Below, piece by piece: positions 10,001 to 21,269 of a DNA stretch of 64,000 bases (the first letter of the stretch is position 1; every line of letters begins with the position of its first letter). Where the stretch lies: assembly GCA_947683625.1 (NCBI GenBank), contig CANTUR010000066.1:744001-808000 (forward strand). The letters are read 5' to 3'. Source of the DNA: Mallotus nudiflorus. Its lineage: Eukaryota > Streptophyta > Magnoliopsida > Malpighiales > Euphorbiaceae. Made by a program: the position numbers and the translations under genes. Below the pieces are notes generated by a model. That model saw nothing but the letters and a program-made list of their open reading frames with translations, was not told the DNA's origin and did not search any database.

Positions 10001-12060
10001 TTCACACCTTTAGGTGCGCTGTCTATCCTTGGTTAAGACATTTTTATAATCATAAATTTTTGTTTTTGTAACAAATAGTGCATTTTTCTTGGTTACTTGC
10101 CTTATTATCTTGGTTATAAGTGTTTAGATAAGGATAATGGAAAAATTTATTTTGCCCATCATGTCATTTTTTAGAAACTCTATTTCCTTTTAAACATTTG
10201 CCAACTATTTCCAATCCTTTAAAACAACCGTCATCTACTACACCATTACTGCAGCTAAGTTATCCAATGTCCAATCTCAGTAGTTCTCTCTCATCATGTC
10301 AGTTATCTCAAACACCACTTCCCTTCACTCATGTATCACCTGATCCCCAACACCTCACCACACAGTCTAATTCTTACTCTACCTTTTCAAGTCCATCCTC
10401 ATCAACATCCCAACCAACAATAACTTCGTCTCCACACATTAATATTTTTAATCTTGTGGGATTAAATTTATACGTTGATCTACACATACTTACCTTACCA
10501 TTACCATAACCACTCCAACACCTAAAATCGGACCCACTGCTTACATTAAGGTTGTACTATTACCTTAATGGCGAGAAGCTATGACACAAGAAATAGAGGC
10601 ATTATATAAAACAAACAATTAGGAATTGGTACCACCTTTGACTAATGTAAATATTATTGGCAATCGAAGGGTGTTCAAAATTAAAAGGAAAGATGATAGT
10701 ACAATTGAGCGATATAAGGCTTTGTTAATAGCAAAGGGCTATACACAGGAATGTGGCTTGGATTACACTAACACTTTTGGTCTTATTATCAAACCATTTA
10801 CTATATGAACTATTATTTCTTTGCAGTTTCCAAAAGCTGGTCTTTATATCAACTAGATGTTAGTAATGCATTTTTACATAGTGATTTACATGAACAAGTT
10901 TACATGAAACAACCATAAGGTTTTGTTGAAAAATCACATCCACATCATGTTTGTTTGCTTCACAAATCTCTATATGGTTTGAAATAGGCACCAGGTGTAT
11001 GGTTTCAGAAATTAAGTAGTTCTCTTTGCTCAATTGAGTTTCATGGCTTCAAAACATATTCTTCATTATTTATTTACAATGGTGGCTCACAATGTTGCTT
11101 TTTCACTTGTTTATGTTAATGACATAATTATGACAGGCAATGAACCAAAGCTTTTCGACAAATAATTCAAATGCTTGATGCACTATTCTCTCTTTAGGAT
11201 CTTAGGCATTTAAAATACTTTTTAGGTCTTAAAGTAATTTCAAAATTGAATGGATTACTCTTCACTCAACAGTCTTATCTTGTTAATCTTCTCAAGTAAA
11301 TGCGAATGCATCAATGTCGCCCTCTTTCCACTCCAATGGCTAGTGATATTATTTTGCAAAAAAAAAGGAGGTGAACCATTAAATCCAATGGACCAAATTT
11401 TGACAATGCTTGAGCAGCCTACAGTATGTTTCTATGACCCGTCTAGATATATCATTTGCAATGAACAAGCTAACATAATATATGTAATGCCCGAGCACTA
11501 TTCATTTTCAGTCTTTTAAATGCTTATTGTGTTACCTACAAGGAACCATTTCTTTTGAGCTTATAATTATAAAATCTTCTTCGACTCAACTAACAATTTT
11601 CACCCATGTGGATTGGGTAGGCAATGTTGATGCTAGGTGCTTAACCAATGGTTCTCTAATTTTTCTTGGCTCCAATCTTGTCGAGTGGTCCTCCAAAAAG
11701 CAATAGAAAGTTGCTTGGTCATCAAAAGAATTCGAGTTTTGAGCTGTTGCTAACACCGCTAAAGACATTAAATGGCTTAATGTTTTACTATATGAATTCA
11801 GTGTCTCTCTCACCTAGACACCACATATATGATGTGATAACATGAGAGCTGTGTTTCTCTCATCAAATCCTATTTTCAGTGCTCGAACTCACCATGTGGA
11901 ATTGACTTCCATGTTGTCTGAGAGCAGGTATAGTCTAAACAAGTCACCATCACACCCACTTCCTTGAAGGACCAATTGACTGACTTTCTAACCAACCTGC
12001 TTGCCAAAACTCCTTTTCAATTTATTTGAGACAAGCTTCGGTTGCAAACACTACCACCTT
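7078..12060 (+). pseudogene. Copia element 1 gag-pol, decayed
   Basis: The polyprotein starts at ATG 7078, 15 bases after the primer site. Order seen: UBN2-type gag (to 7763, interrupted by a solo LTR, resuming at 8555); a CCHC zinc knuckle with a stop inside it (8742-8780); an aspartic protease region reading L-D-I-R-A-S-H-H-I-T where the family has D-S/T-G (8930-9200); integrase with H-x-H near 9330 and D-L-I-H-S-D-V-W-G-P near 9500; a Ser/Thr/Pro-rich linker (10198-10505); reverse transcriptase (10560-11300) reading YVND at 11112 instead of YVDD; and RNase H (11560-12060). In-frame stops and frameshifts occur in every domain. The gag-PR-INT-RT-RH order is diagnostic of Ty1/copia. The element cannot be autonomous. 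Confidence 0.85.
7764..8554 (-). mobile_element. Solo LTR of the gypsy-B family inserted in copia-1 gag
   Basis: From TGATACGAACCCTAC (7765) to about 8519 the sequence matches the gypsy-B LTRs at 45684 and 50854, including the marker runs 'gatgcctatataggaaaatcc' and 'aggagatttccttcaaaatag'. AGTTA flanks both sides (7759-7763 and 8555-8559), and removing the insert restores a continuous gag reading (G-Q-L then V-S-Y-E-L-L). No internal element sequence is left, so it is a solo LTR made by LTR-LTR recombination. The 8520-8554 end does not match the other copies. Confidence 0.75.
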
Positions 12061-12067
12061 TAGCTTG

Positions 12068-12079
12068 ACGGAGGGGTAT
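12068..12079 (+). promoter_or_regulatory. Polypurine tract, copia element 1
   Basis: ACGGAGGGGTAT lies immediately before the 3' LTR start (TGGTGACAATAG). GGAGGGG directly before the LTR is the usual plant copia plus-strand primer. Confidence 0.75.
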
Positions 12080-12254
12080 TGGTGACAATAGCTTCACATG
12101 ATAATTACTCATGATAATTACTTCTCTTGTTATTGTTATACCTTATCTCTTAGTTGTATTCAGTTATAGTTGTTGTACACCTTCTATATATGATGTAATT
12201 ATTAGTAATAGTAAGTGAGCTTTTCTATTCAATCTTTGTGAGTTTCCATTCTGA
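12080..12254 (+). mobile_element. Copia element 1, 3' LTR
   Basis: A short (~175 bp), continuous LTR, from TGGTGACAATAGC to TTTCCATTCTGAT. It matches the split 5' LTR in both parts. I could not settle a target-site duplication with the 3652 flank; both sides are 'aataat'-rich. Confidence 0.8.
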
Positions 12255-13247
12255 TTAATAATGAAAATAATAATTTTTTTTATATAGTTCATAATTTTTT
12301 TGTTGTTTTTATTGAAAAAATTTATTGAATACTATAGATAATTTTTACTTTAATTAGTTTAATTCCTAAATTCTAAGTAATTATGAAAATAATAATTATT
12401 GAAGAATATGGATAATTTTTAGTTTAATTAGTTTTTCTAAATAATTGTAAGTTTCAAAATTAAAAAAAAATATTTTTTTAAATATAAAACTAAATTATTT
12501 AAAATATATAAATTAAATAAATACATGTAATCAACTTAAATCAAAGGATGAGTTCAAAAATAATAAATAGGTAAAAAAATTACAAAAAAGAATAAAAATA
12601 AGAAAAAAATGAAAAAAAGGGAAAATGCCGATTTAGAAGAATGAAAGAATAGAGGAAAAGGGAGACATAAATGAAAAATGAAAAAACAAAAGTAAAAGAA
12701 AAAGAAAGGGCAGGTCAAAAACAAAATTTACGGAGTCAAATGGGACATGGGCTGACATTTCCACTAAATAGAAAGTAATTAGCAATTTTTGGTGGGCCCA
12801 GATGCCATGTGACCATTGTTTAATGGAATTTTGTCCACTTTAAATTTATTTATTTATTGATTTTATGGTGGAGTTAATGGAGGTTTCATTTTGGTCCACT
12901 TTTCAAATTTTAAAGAATATTTAGGAAAAAAAAATATTAGTTGCAGTTGCAAGATTTGACTAAAAATTGAGAATACAATTTGGTCATTTTTCCTTTATAA
13001 TTTAAATAAATCTCAGTAAATTAAATTAGAATAGTAGCTAATTTCACATATTACACAAGCAAATTTTTAATTGAAAATTACTTGGCAAATTATGTACATT
13101 AATTAGACTGAAAGACACCACCACACATGGAGTGGCATCTTACATCAAAAGCCACTTCCACATGGAGTGCATATGCAACAAAAAAACTGAAGTAAACCAT
13201 TTTTTTTTCTTTTTTACATCAGAAGATTGATATTAGTGTTACGGATC
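12255..13247. other. AT-rich intergenic DNA, no gene seen
   Basis: A/T runs and simple purine stretches (12590-12720), no recognisable open frame. It includes the 3' flank of the polygalacturonase gene, whose polyadenylation signal I could not place with confidence. Confidence 0.6.
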
Positions 13248-15268
13248 TTATAAACAGCTCTCAGGTATGGCTAGTCCACTGCTGCTTCCAGCTATGTTCT
13301 TACATGAAGAAGTTGCTGCTCTATTCATATAAGTAAGCTTTATATCTTGTAATCTTATTCCCTTGCATGGATTACTTGGGCTACACTCAAATGTCACAGC
13401 CTCTGGTGTCCCTGATGTTCCTTGTATATTTTTGTATGTCACTTTACTAATCTTCACTCCAGAACTCTACCAAGTTCAAATACAATCATTAGAGTTTTTA
13501 AAATTTGAAAGAAAAAAAAAAATCATTTTTCAATCATTACGATTATATAGTATCGTAAATTATAATTAAATTCATATGTGACCTTTTAATAGAATGAGAT
13601 TTAGAGGATAGAAAAAATAATAATAATGTTTTGTATTATTGAGTTGATGGTGTTGGATGGATTTACCTTGTTAGGACAACCTATGTTGTCAGGACAATAA
13701 TCTTGGTCAATGATGATAGGGTTCTTCACATTCCTCATGATAATGTTTTGGAAGAGAACATTTGTTACAAAACTAGTGCTGGGCCTAGCCCATGTTTTGA
13801 TCCTCACACCATTGTCTGATCCTGTGAAAACTGCATCTGTTAGGGTTATATTTTGTACTCCATCTTCATTGAATTCCCTGCCCAAGCTGCCAATACTGTG
13901 AAAAAAAAAATTCAAAATAGATTCATTTCCAGGGAAATACCTTTTGTTTTTGTTTTTGTTTTTTTTTTTTTAAAACACTAGTTTGGGCTCTGACGACAAC
14001 TGGATTTATGAAGTAGTTAAAAATGATTAATTTTAGAAGATCCTCACCAACAATGAGACTATTGCATTTCAACCATTAAATGAGCGAGATATAGAGTATT
14101 TTTTACTTAATTAATAAACCGTTCTGTAATATAACTGAAGTAATTAAGAATTTAGGAGATAAATCTCATTTTACAATGATAATGATTAACTTTTTTGGGC
14201 TAAAGTTATGGGTTCAGTAACAAGAGAAAATAAGTATATCCAAAATTAAAATAAAAAAATACATGCTAGTTTTTTTTTTAAAAAAAATTGTGGAATTGAG
14301 ACCAATTGTGATTTAGTTTAATTAATTATAAATTTTAATCTGAATAAAAATATAATTAAAATAAAGAGAAATTATTCTAGTAGAATAAATGAAAAAGAGA
14401 GAGGACTAATTACCTGACCCCATGACCAGGGCCACACTTAATGTGGCTCATATGCAAGTTTCTGGTGCCTGGACCAATGGATATGCAATCGTCTCCTGTC
14501 TGAAGGGTACTGCCAGTGATGGTTACTCCTGTTGATGCCTGTACATGGATTCCGTCTGTGTTCGGACTTTGATCTGGAGCTACAAGCTTCACATTTCTAA
14601 CTTCAACATTGTTGCAACTGTTGATTACAAGGTGCATCGTTTGACTGTTGATTGATGTCAACCCACTTATTACAACGTTATTTGCCCAATTGAATGTTAT
14701 CGACTGCATTATTAAATTAAATATCATTTGGCGTTAAATTAAGTATACTAATCACAATAATAAACATATATAATTTTTTTAAAGTTAAGGCATGTTAATT
14801 AGCTAGTATCATATATATGGTTATGGCATGTTAGCTTACTCTAGCTCCATCAGGACAGCTCTTTCCAGAGGTCCTGCAAGCCCAGAAGCCAGCGCCCTTA
14901 GCATCAAGAGTACCACCAACCACAGAAATTCGATTAACCTGAATGAACAGAATCCAATACCCAGAATTTCCAAGAGCTCGATAATCCGTTGGAGCTACAA
15001 TGGTTCCATCAATCCTAACAACAATTCTATTCTTGCATGGACCTCTAAATACAATAGCCTTGATCAAGTATCTTCCTTTAGGTACATAAATCGTTGACGC
15101 AGTAGCTGAACTACATGCAGCTGTCCATGCCTTGAGGAAAGGTTGTGTTGAGTCACTCTTCCCATCTGGTTTTGCACCAAATTGTAGAACATTATAAGAA
15201 GAGGCTGCATTTGACAACTGAAAGATGAAGAAGAAGGAAAGTGCAAAATAAATTGCAAGTTTAGCCAT
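13248..15268 (-). CDS. Polygalacturonase (GH28, exopolygalacturonase/pollen type), intact four-exon gene
   Basis: Hydrolyses alpha-1,4-galacturonan of pectin in the cell wall. Exons on the minus strand: 15268-14840, 14703-14414, 13895-13667, 13466-13248 (stop TAA). All three introns are GT-AG (136, 518 and 200 bp) and the joined frame is open for 388 aa, normal for the family. Residues 1-23 (MAKLAIYFALSFFFIFQLSNA) read as a secretion signal. The four GH28 signatures are present: N191-T-D-G-I, G213-D-D-C-I, G236-H237-G, and R271-I-K273; these hold the catalytic aspartates (193, 214, 215), the histidine and the substrate-binding Arg/Lys. Cysteines near the C-terminus (S-C-L end) fit the plant class. 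The start is chosen because it gives the signal peptide and lies ~54 bases below a TATA box. Similar members are pollen exo-enzymes; endo versus exo action is inference. Confidence 0.93.
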
Positions 15269-15320
15269 TTTGAAGATTAAAAGAAAAAATTATGATACAA
15301 AAGTGTTTGTTGTGATGGGT

Positions 15321-15329
15321 ACTTATATG
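15321..15329 (-). promoter_or_regulatory. TATA box of the polygalacturonase gene
   Basis: On the minus strand this reads CATATAAGT, about 54 bases upstream of the ATG, which leaves room for a leader of roughly 25 bases. Confidence 0.55.
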
Positions 15330-15484
15330 CACAAGGTGGTGTGCAGAAGAGTATAAATGTCAGCTATGATTATATATTATATTAAGTATAATTAAAGAAG
15401 CCGTCAAGTTGAACATTTTTCTTCTTTTTCTAAGTTTGCACTTTGCACGTCTTCAGGTACATGTAGGAGAGATATGTACGGTGA

Positions 15485-15539
15485 CATGTGATAAGCTAAG
15501 AATCCATGGAAAATTTTGAGAAGCCGCATGTGATAAGCT
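15485..15539 (-). promoter_or_regulatory. Direct repeat CATGTGATAAGCT in the polygalacturonase promoter
   Basis: The 13-mer occurs exactly at 15485-15497 and 15527-15539, 42 bases apart, 217-271 bases upstream of the start codon. Its core CATGTG is E-box-like. A regulatory role is inference from position and duplication only. Confidence 0.35.
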
Positions 15540-17717
15540 GTTGAAGAAAACCGTTATTAAATTATTTCAACAAAAATAATTGTTAATTGAATTGTTGATG
15601 ATCCACTTAAAGAGTTTATCTATTTTTAAGTTTGGAAGAAATGACATCTTCTTCCCCAATTTCATCATAAAAAAAGTATAAGTCAATGTTGTTTATACCA
15701 AATAAAAATAGATTATTTAATTTAGAGGAAATTAGATTTAATAACTACTTTTTTTTTAATCCTATAGACTTTGATTTGTATAATTAATTTTTAATTAACT
15801 TAAAAAGAAAGAACTACACCCTATTAAGTAATGTATTAATTTTTCAATTATTGTCCGTCATGGAATAATTTAATTATATATAATATTGCTCTCTATTACA
15901 TAACCCATGACAAGAATTATTTCTATTTTTCACTATTTCAAAAATATTATACTCGATCGGGGAATAAAGCATTAATGAATGACCACTACAATATATATTT
16001 TTTATATAGAATGAATAATATAGAATGAATCTCGAGTGAAATTTGATTGAAAATATTATTTAAAAAAATTTATCAACTAATCAAAAATTACTTTATCGGA
16101 ATTTTATATACTAATTTTCTACTTATTCATTGGCTTGATGTATTGCTTCTAATTATTATACATACAAATATTCTTATTATATATTGTAGTTATTTTATCT
16201 TTTTATTAATAAAAGCTAACAATTAATTTTTTAATCTTTTTATTAGGTGAAAAAATAAAAGCAAAGCAAAAATTCCATTTTATAAAAGATCGTGGAATAG
16301 GTACGTAGTAAAAATGGTGGCTTACGTAGGAAAGGAAATGAATGCTCAGCAGGAAAGGGAGGCTCACAGGGGAATGCCACGTTACATGTGGAGGAAACCC
16401 GGAGGAGTTGCCGCCGGGAATGTTGCCCATTTTAAAGCCAATCGTTCAACATAAAATAGGACTAAACAGAATATGTGCTATTAATTGTTTTAATTTTTTT
16501 TTTTCACTAACTCGAATATATTATAATGATTCAACATTTGTATTACTTGATCATCTAATTATTGAGTTCTTCTGTAAATTATTTTAAAAGAATTTTCTGG
16601 AAATTAATTGGAAAATATATATTTTAACTATTAATTAGAAAGTGAAAATTGATAAAATTTGAATTTAATATTTACTTTTAATATAATTTTGATTGAGAAA
16701 AATTTAAGAATGATCATGTTTCGCTCTGATAACTAAAAGACTGTACTCCATTCTTTTCTTAAATTAAAATGATACTTTGTAATTTATAGCTAATGTTAAA
16801 TTAAATCCCATATGTTAAATTGCCCATTCAATCTTCAATATTTTATAGTTTAAATTTGAACAAATAAGATATAGAAAATGTAAGAATTATACATTATTCC
16901 CTCATAATGAAAACAATATCATTAAGAATAAATGAAAAATGTTCAAAAATAAGAGCAAATAAAATATCATCAAGAGTAAATAAAATATTAAATTTAAATT
17001 TTATGTATGAAAAAAAAATATTTAAACAGTTTTATTTTATTTATTAAATTCATCCAAGTCAAATTAATTATTTTCATATTTAGATAATTCAAACAAAAAA
17101 ATGAAATACTTTGCATGTGTTTGCCCAATATTCAAGTTTTGTAGCAAATTTTTTTTTTCTTGTTAATATATGCTTGCACTAAACTCCATCACCGCCAACT
17201 ACTGTATTTCAACCAACCTTAATTAATTAAATTAATGGGAGAGAAAAAAAGGTACTGCTAATTAATTCAGCTGTGTAAGTATTTATTTAGAACACATTAA
17301 TCAGATTATTAGATTCCGTATCAAGAATTCGAAAATTACATATATACACACTTTTAAATAATAAAAATTTTATTAACATCTTTAGTTTGTTTTTCATTAA
17401 TATTTTCAGTAGTTAATTCTGGAGTTTAATTTCAAATTCAAAGACTGCTTTCCTTTCCTTCAGCATTGATAACTATAAATCTATGAAAACCAAAGAAATA
17501 GGGTGGCTTGTGAGATTTTTCCCATAGAAATTCCAACGACTAAGGTAGAATACTATGCAAAAATAATAAAGAATAGAATCATATTGTGCAGTTAATCATT
17601 GTTAAAATTATATGATATCTCAATTTACCAAAAAAATAAAGAATAGAATTGCCATGTAAAAAAATAGAATTCTTAAGTGAAAGGAATAAAGAGTATTTGT
17701 AGGCTACTTTACCTCAT
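15540..17717. other. Intergenic DNA, no convincing gene
   Basis: Mostly AT-rich. A GC-richer patch at 16310-16440 (agcaggaaagggaggctcac ... ccgccgggaatgttgccc) is open on both strands for 70-80 codons but resembles nothing I know. From 17480 to 17720 'aa(a)gaatagaat' recurs about five times, next to the inverted-repeat element that follows. Confidence 0.5.
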
Positions 17718-19960
17718 AGGAATAGAATTTTCTTACTCCAAATAGGGGGCTATTTACCATTTTATGGTAAACAAAAAATGTATTTCCTACACTACAATAA
17801 AATGACTCATTTGTTATAATTAAAATTGTCACAAATATTTATTATAATATATTAATTATGACAATAAAAAATTGTCACGGAATTATCATGTAATATCCCG
17901 TTATAAAAATTCTATTATAAAATAATCAATTAAAAATTGTTACTAATTAAATTTTTTGATGTCAATAAATTAAATGTCACAAAAAATATTGTTTGTGACA
18001 ACATATATTGTAACAATTAAATATGTAATTGTCACATAAAAATTACATTGTCAAAAATACAATACTTTTTCATGACAATATAATTTATTGTTCTAAAAAG
18101 TACATATAGTGACATTATTAATTATCACATTAATTATATACTAACTAATCAAGATTATATTAGTGATAATTTTATATGTCACAAAGGATACTAATAGTGA
18201 TAATATTTTATCGTCACAAATTAAAAATCATTTATGAGCATCATAAATTAATAAGAACCTCATTCTTATATTTAATTTTATCATTACCAACATCATTTAA
18301 ATTTTAACTACTTTCATTTTTGATATAACATTTATATAAAATTTTAACTTTAAATATTTAAAAAAACTTTTAATTTAATAGTTATCATAACTTCCATAAC
18401 AAAATAACAACATAATAATTTTTTAGAACAATTTATAGAGAAAAGTTGGAACCACTTGTTTACTTACTAACAATGTGGGATTCCATAACAAGAAATTAAA
18501 AGTGACAAAAGAATATATTTTGTGACAATATACTATTAAATTGACACAAATATTAAAATTTATTTGTTACAACATTTAACTTGTAACAAAAAAAAAATCC
18601 ATTATATTTATAATGGTGACAACTAAAATTTGTCACTTATAAACTAAAAATTTTAGTGACAATATTAAATAATATGTCTTTTACGTGACAACTTAAACTT
18701 CTCACAAAAATATTTTTTATTACATTTAAAAATATTTTCACAAAAAAATTCTACTTTTAATTTTATAATAATAATTAATGAAATTATTGTGATAAATTGT
18801 AACAAAATTTTATATATTTGTGAATTTAATGTATTGTCATATATTATTCAATGATAAATTAACAAATTAAATATTGTGACATATCATAAAATGATTGTCA
18901 CTTATATAATTTTTTTTGATAATTAATTTTGTGATCATAAAAATATTGTAACTAATAAATGAATTTGCAGTAGTGCAAATTTATGGTGATTTTAAAAGTA
19001 ATTCTCTTTTTTTTGTGGTGAAATGTAAATTTTTTTTTCAATTTATAGTATTTTTGGCTGATGTGGCATCGCTGAGGAGAGAGACAATTCATTCTGTTAC
19101 TAGTGGTAGCGGAATGGGACCCAGCATGGAAATAATTTTTTCTCTCCCCCAAAATTAACATTGATTTGACCATTGTAGCTTTAATTATTTAAAGATTATG
19201 TTAACTTTTTAAGTAAGTTAAAATTTGAAAATAAAAAATAAAAAAATAAATTTTTTTATTACAAATAACAAAATGAAATATAATGTAAAAGGAGGGTGTT
19301 TTCCTTTTTTTTTTTAAATAATTTTTTAATTAAAAAAATACCAATGTATTCCCTATTTTGTTTTAATTTAAATAAATTTAAAAATGAATTATTTTTCTTT
19401 CATTCATTATCTTAAATTTAAAAGAAAAATTATCAAAATTAAATTAAATTAAAATTTAACCATTATTAAAAATAGAATAATATTATATTCTTTTTTAAAT
19501 TTAGTTGAATAAATCAAGAATGAAACTTAACTAAAATTAAAAAAATATAAATTTAATTATTGTGATCAAAACCGAAAAATAAAATACAATTTTTTTCAAT
19601 GAGTGGAAAGAAAGTTTCAAATTAAAATCAACAACATCATAACCCAATAATTTTTCAATTAAAATCAACAAGATTTTTTCAATTTGTGATACTTTTGGGT
19701 GAGGTGACATTGATGAGGAGAGAGAAAATTCATTCCGCTACTACTAGTAGCAGAATGGGTTCCATACCACTACTGCCAGTGATAGAATGAATTTTCTCTT
19801 TTCTCAGTAACACCACCTTAGCCCAAAGTACCACAAATTAAGAAAATCTTTCACAATTTACCACAAAAAAAAAAAGAGAATTACTTTCAAAAGTATCTTG
19901 GAAAATATATATATATACTTACCATAAAATGGTAAATTGTCCCCATATAGAAGTTTTTAT
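17718..19960. mobile_element. Long inverted-repeat (foldback/MULE-like) element
   Basis: The left arm (17718-17789 and, after the nested element, 18976-19110) is the inverse of the right arm (19790-19960). Matching marks: 'atttaccattttatgg' at 17754 against its complement near 19922; 'aaagtaattctcttttttt' at 18995 against 19870-19895; and a 'tttttgg(c/g)tga' to 'gagagagacaattcattc' stretch at 19050-19095 against 19783-19830. A second direct copy of this last stretch lies at 19680-19730, so 19670-19870 alone folds into a hairpin. No transposase is seen. Ends are set by homology and no target duplication was found. Confidence 0.6.
17790..18975. mobile_element. Non-autonomous CACTA-like element
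   Basis: It begins CACTACAATAAAATG and ends GCAGTAGTG, that is, CACTAC at both inverted ends. Inside are many copies of TTGTGACAAT / ATTGTCACAA in both orientations, as expected for subterminal transposase-binding repeats of CACTA (En/Spm) elements. It has no coding capacity. Flanks are CTA (left) and CAA (right), a 3-bp duplication with one mismatch at best. The surrounding foldback arm reads on across it when it is left out, which supports an insertion. Confidence 0.7.
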
Positions 19961-20890
19961 TCTTCTTAACTTGGTTGTCTCTTCTTTTATAGGATTCTGA
20001 ACTTTATTTGGGTCTTAAAATATTGAACTTTCTAGTTATGAGCATAATTAATCATTTGGGGTATAAGCAATTTTTAATCGTAATTTAATTCCATTTTCTA
20101 TAGTAAGTTGTCTACAATTGCTGAGTTTCTTCAACAAATTTGCAAGTTTGTACTTTGATCTTTCACAGATTATAATGATCAATATCAATAAAAAATTTGA
20201 TATTCAATATCAAAATATGTGGACTAATTGTTCCCATTACAATTCCTAACAAAATAACTTCCATTAATTTTGAAATTTTAAACATTTTTTAAATCGACAA
20301 CATTATTATAACTAAAACTGTCATTATTAGTTTATTTATAAGTATTTTTATTGATATTGTTTAAAACCATGTTATCATTATTACTAAAATATTTTATGGA
20401 ATTTTGACTTAATGAAGAGACACTTAATCAATAATTAAGCAGCCGGTAACCATGTGCATAAGCAAAGTCAAATTCGTTTGAGTTTGAAGGAATACAAATT
20501 AACATCATCTTTAATTTTTGCTAGATTCATGTACCATTAATTGGCGGCGCCCATTATTTTTCTTATATTATTTCATTTATCGGGCTGATAATTAAATTTA
20601 CTTGGTTATTTAAATATTTTTTAATTAAGAAACAAAAACAGTATTTAATATTTCACACAAATTAATATTTTTATTCAACTTATATATATAACTCCTTTTT
20701 CAATAAATAATAGTTTAGCGTGATGTATATATAGCTTCGTTAGTCTAAACTTTACTTCACTATTAACTATTATTTACAATGCATGGTTTCTTTTTAGCAA
20801 CGAGGAATGTGACTTAGTTACTAGCATTTGCAGGGGAGGAAAAATTTAATATACTATTTATAGATGTTGAACAATGCAATAACATATCTC
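19961..20890. other. Intergenic DNA, nothing recognised
   Basis: AT-rich, many stops in all frames, no repeat shared with other parts of the window that I could see. Confidence 0.5.
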
Positions 20891-20895
20891 ACTAG

Positions 20896-21107
20896 TGTTG
20901 GAGTGTGATTAAAATAATTAGAAATTAGGAAGGAAAAATTAAGGAGAAAATTGGGGGAAGAAATTAGAGAACGATTTATATAAATTAGTGATTATATTTT
21001 CGAAAATAGGTTTATGTAGATACTATATATATGTGTATCATTTGTAAAGAAAAAGATAAGAAAATTGAAGATCCTTTTTCTTTTAATTCTCTTCCCTATT
21101 GTTGACT
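20896..21107 (+). mobile_element. Copia element 2, 5' LTR
   Basis: Starts TGTTGGAGTGTGATT after the duplication ACTAG (20891-20895) and ends CCCTATTGTTGACT just before the primer site. It matches 25438-25639 nearly throughout (~210 bp). The final CA has become CT. Confidence 0.88.
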
Positions 21108-21120
21108 TGGTATTAGAGTC
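21108..21120 (+). promoter_or_regulatory. Primer binding site, copia element 2
   Basis: TGGTATTAGAGTC, the initiator tRNA-Met site with substitutions from the usual TGGTATCAGAGC. Confidence 0.75.
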
Positions 21121-21269
21121 GACGATCCTAGGGCTCTTAGAAACCGATAATAATAGTAGAATTGATAGACCTGGTGGTGATATGAGAGCAACCTTCAGCT
21201 GCTATTCTAGGCAAACTGACATTGAAAATGCAACAAGCATTGACCCTAACCCTAGTGATTTCGAGTCTT

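Noticed and set aside
13363..13915. Plus-strand open frames in the polygalacturonase region
   Set aside because: They lie opposite exons 3 and 4 of the intact gene and have no relatives that I recognise; antisense shadows.
14828..15097. 89-codon plus-strand frame
   Set aside because: Exactly antisense to exon 1 of the polygalacturonase.
16206..16587. Two overlapping frames on opposite strands in a GC-richer patch
   Set aside because: No known domain, no signal peptide logic, no splice context; GC-richer DNA opens frames on both strands.
18952..19173. Frames on both strands beside the CACTA-like element
   Set aside because: They are parts of the foldback arm; inverted repeats open mirrored frames.
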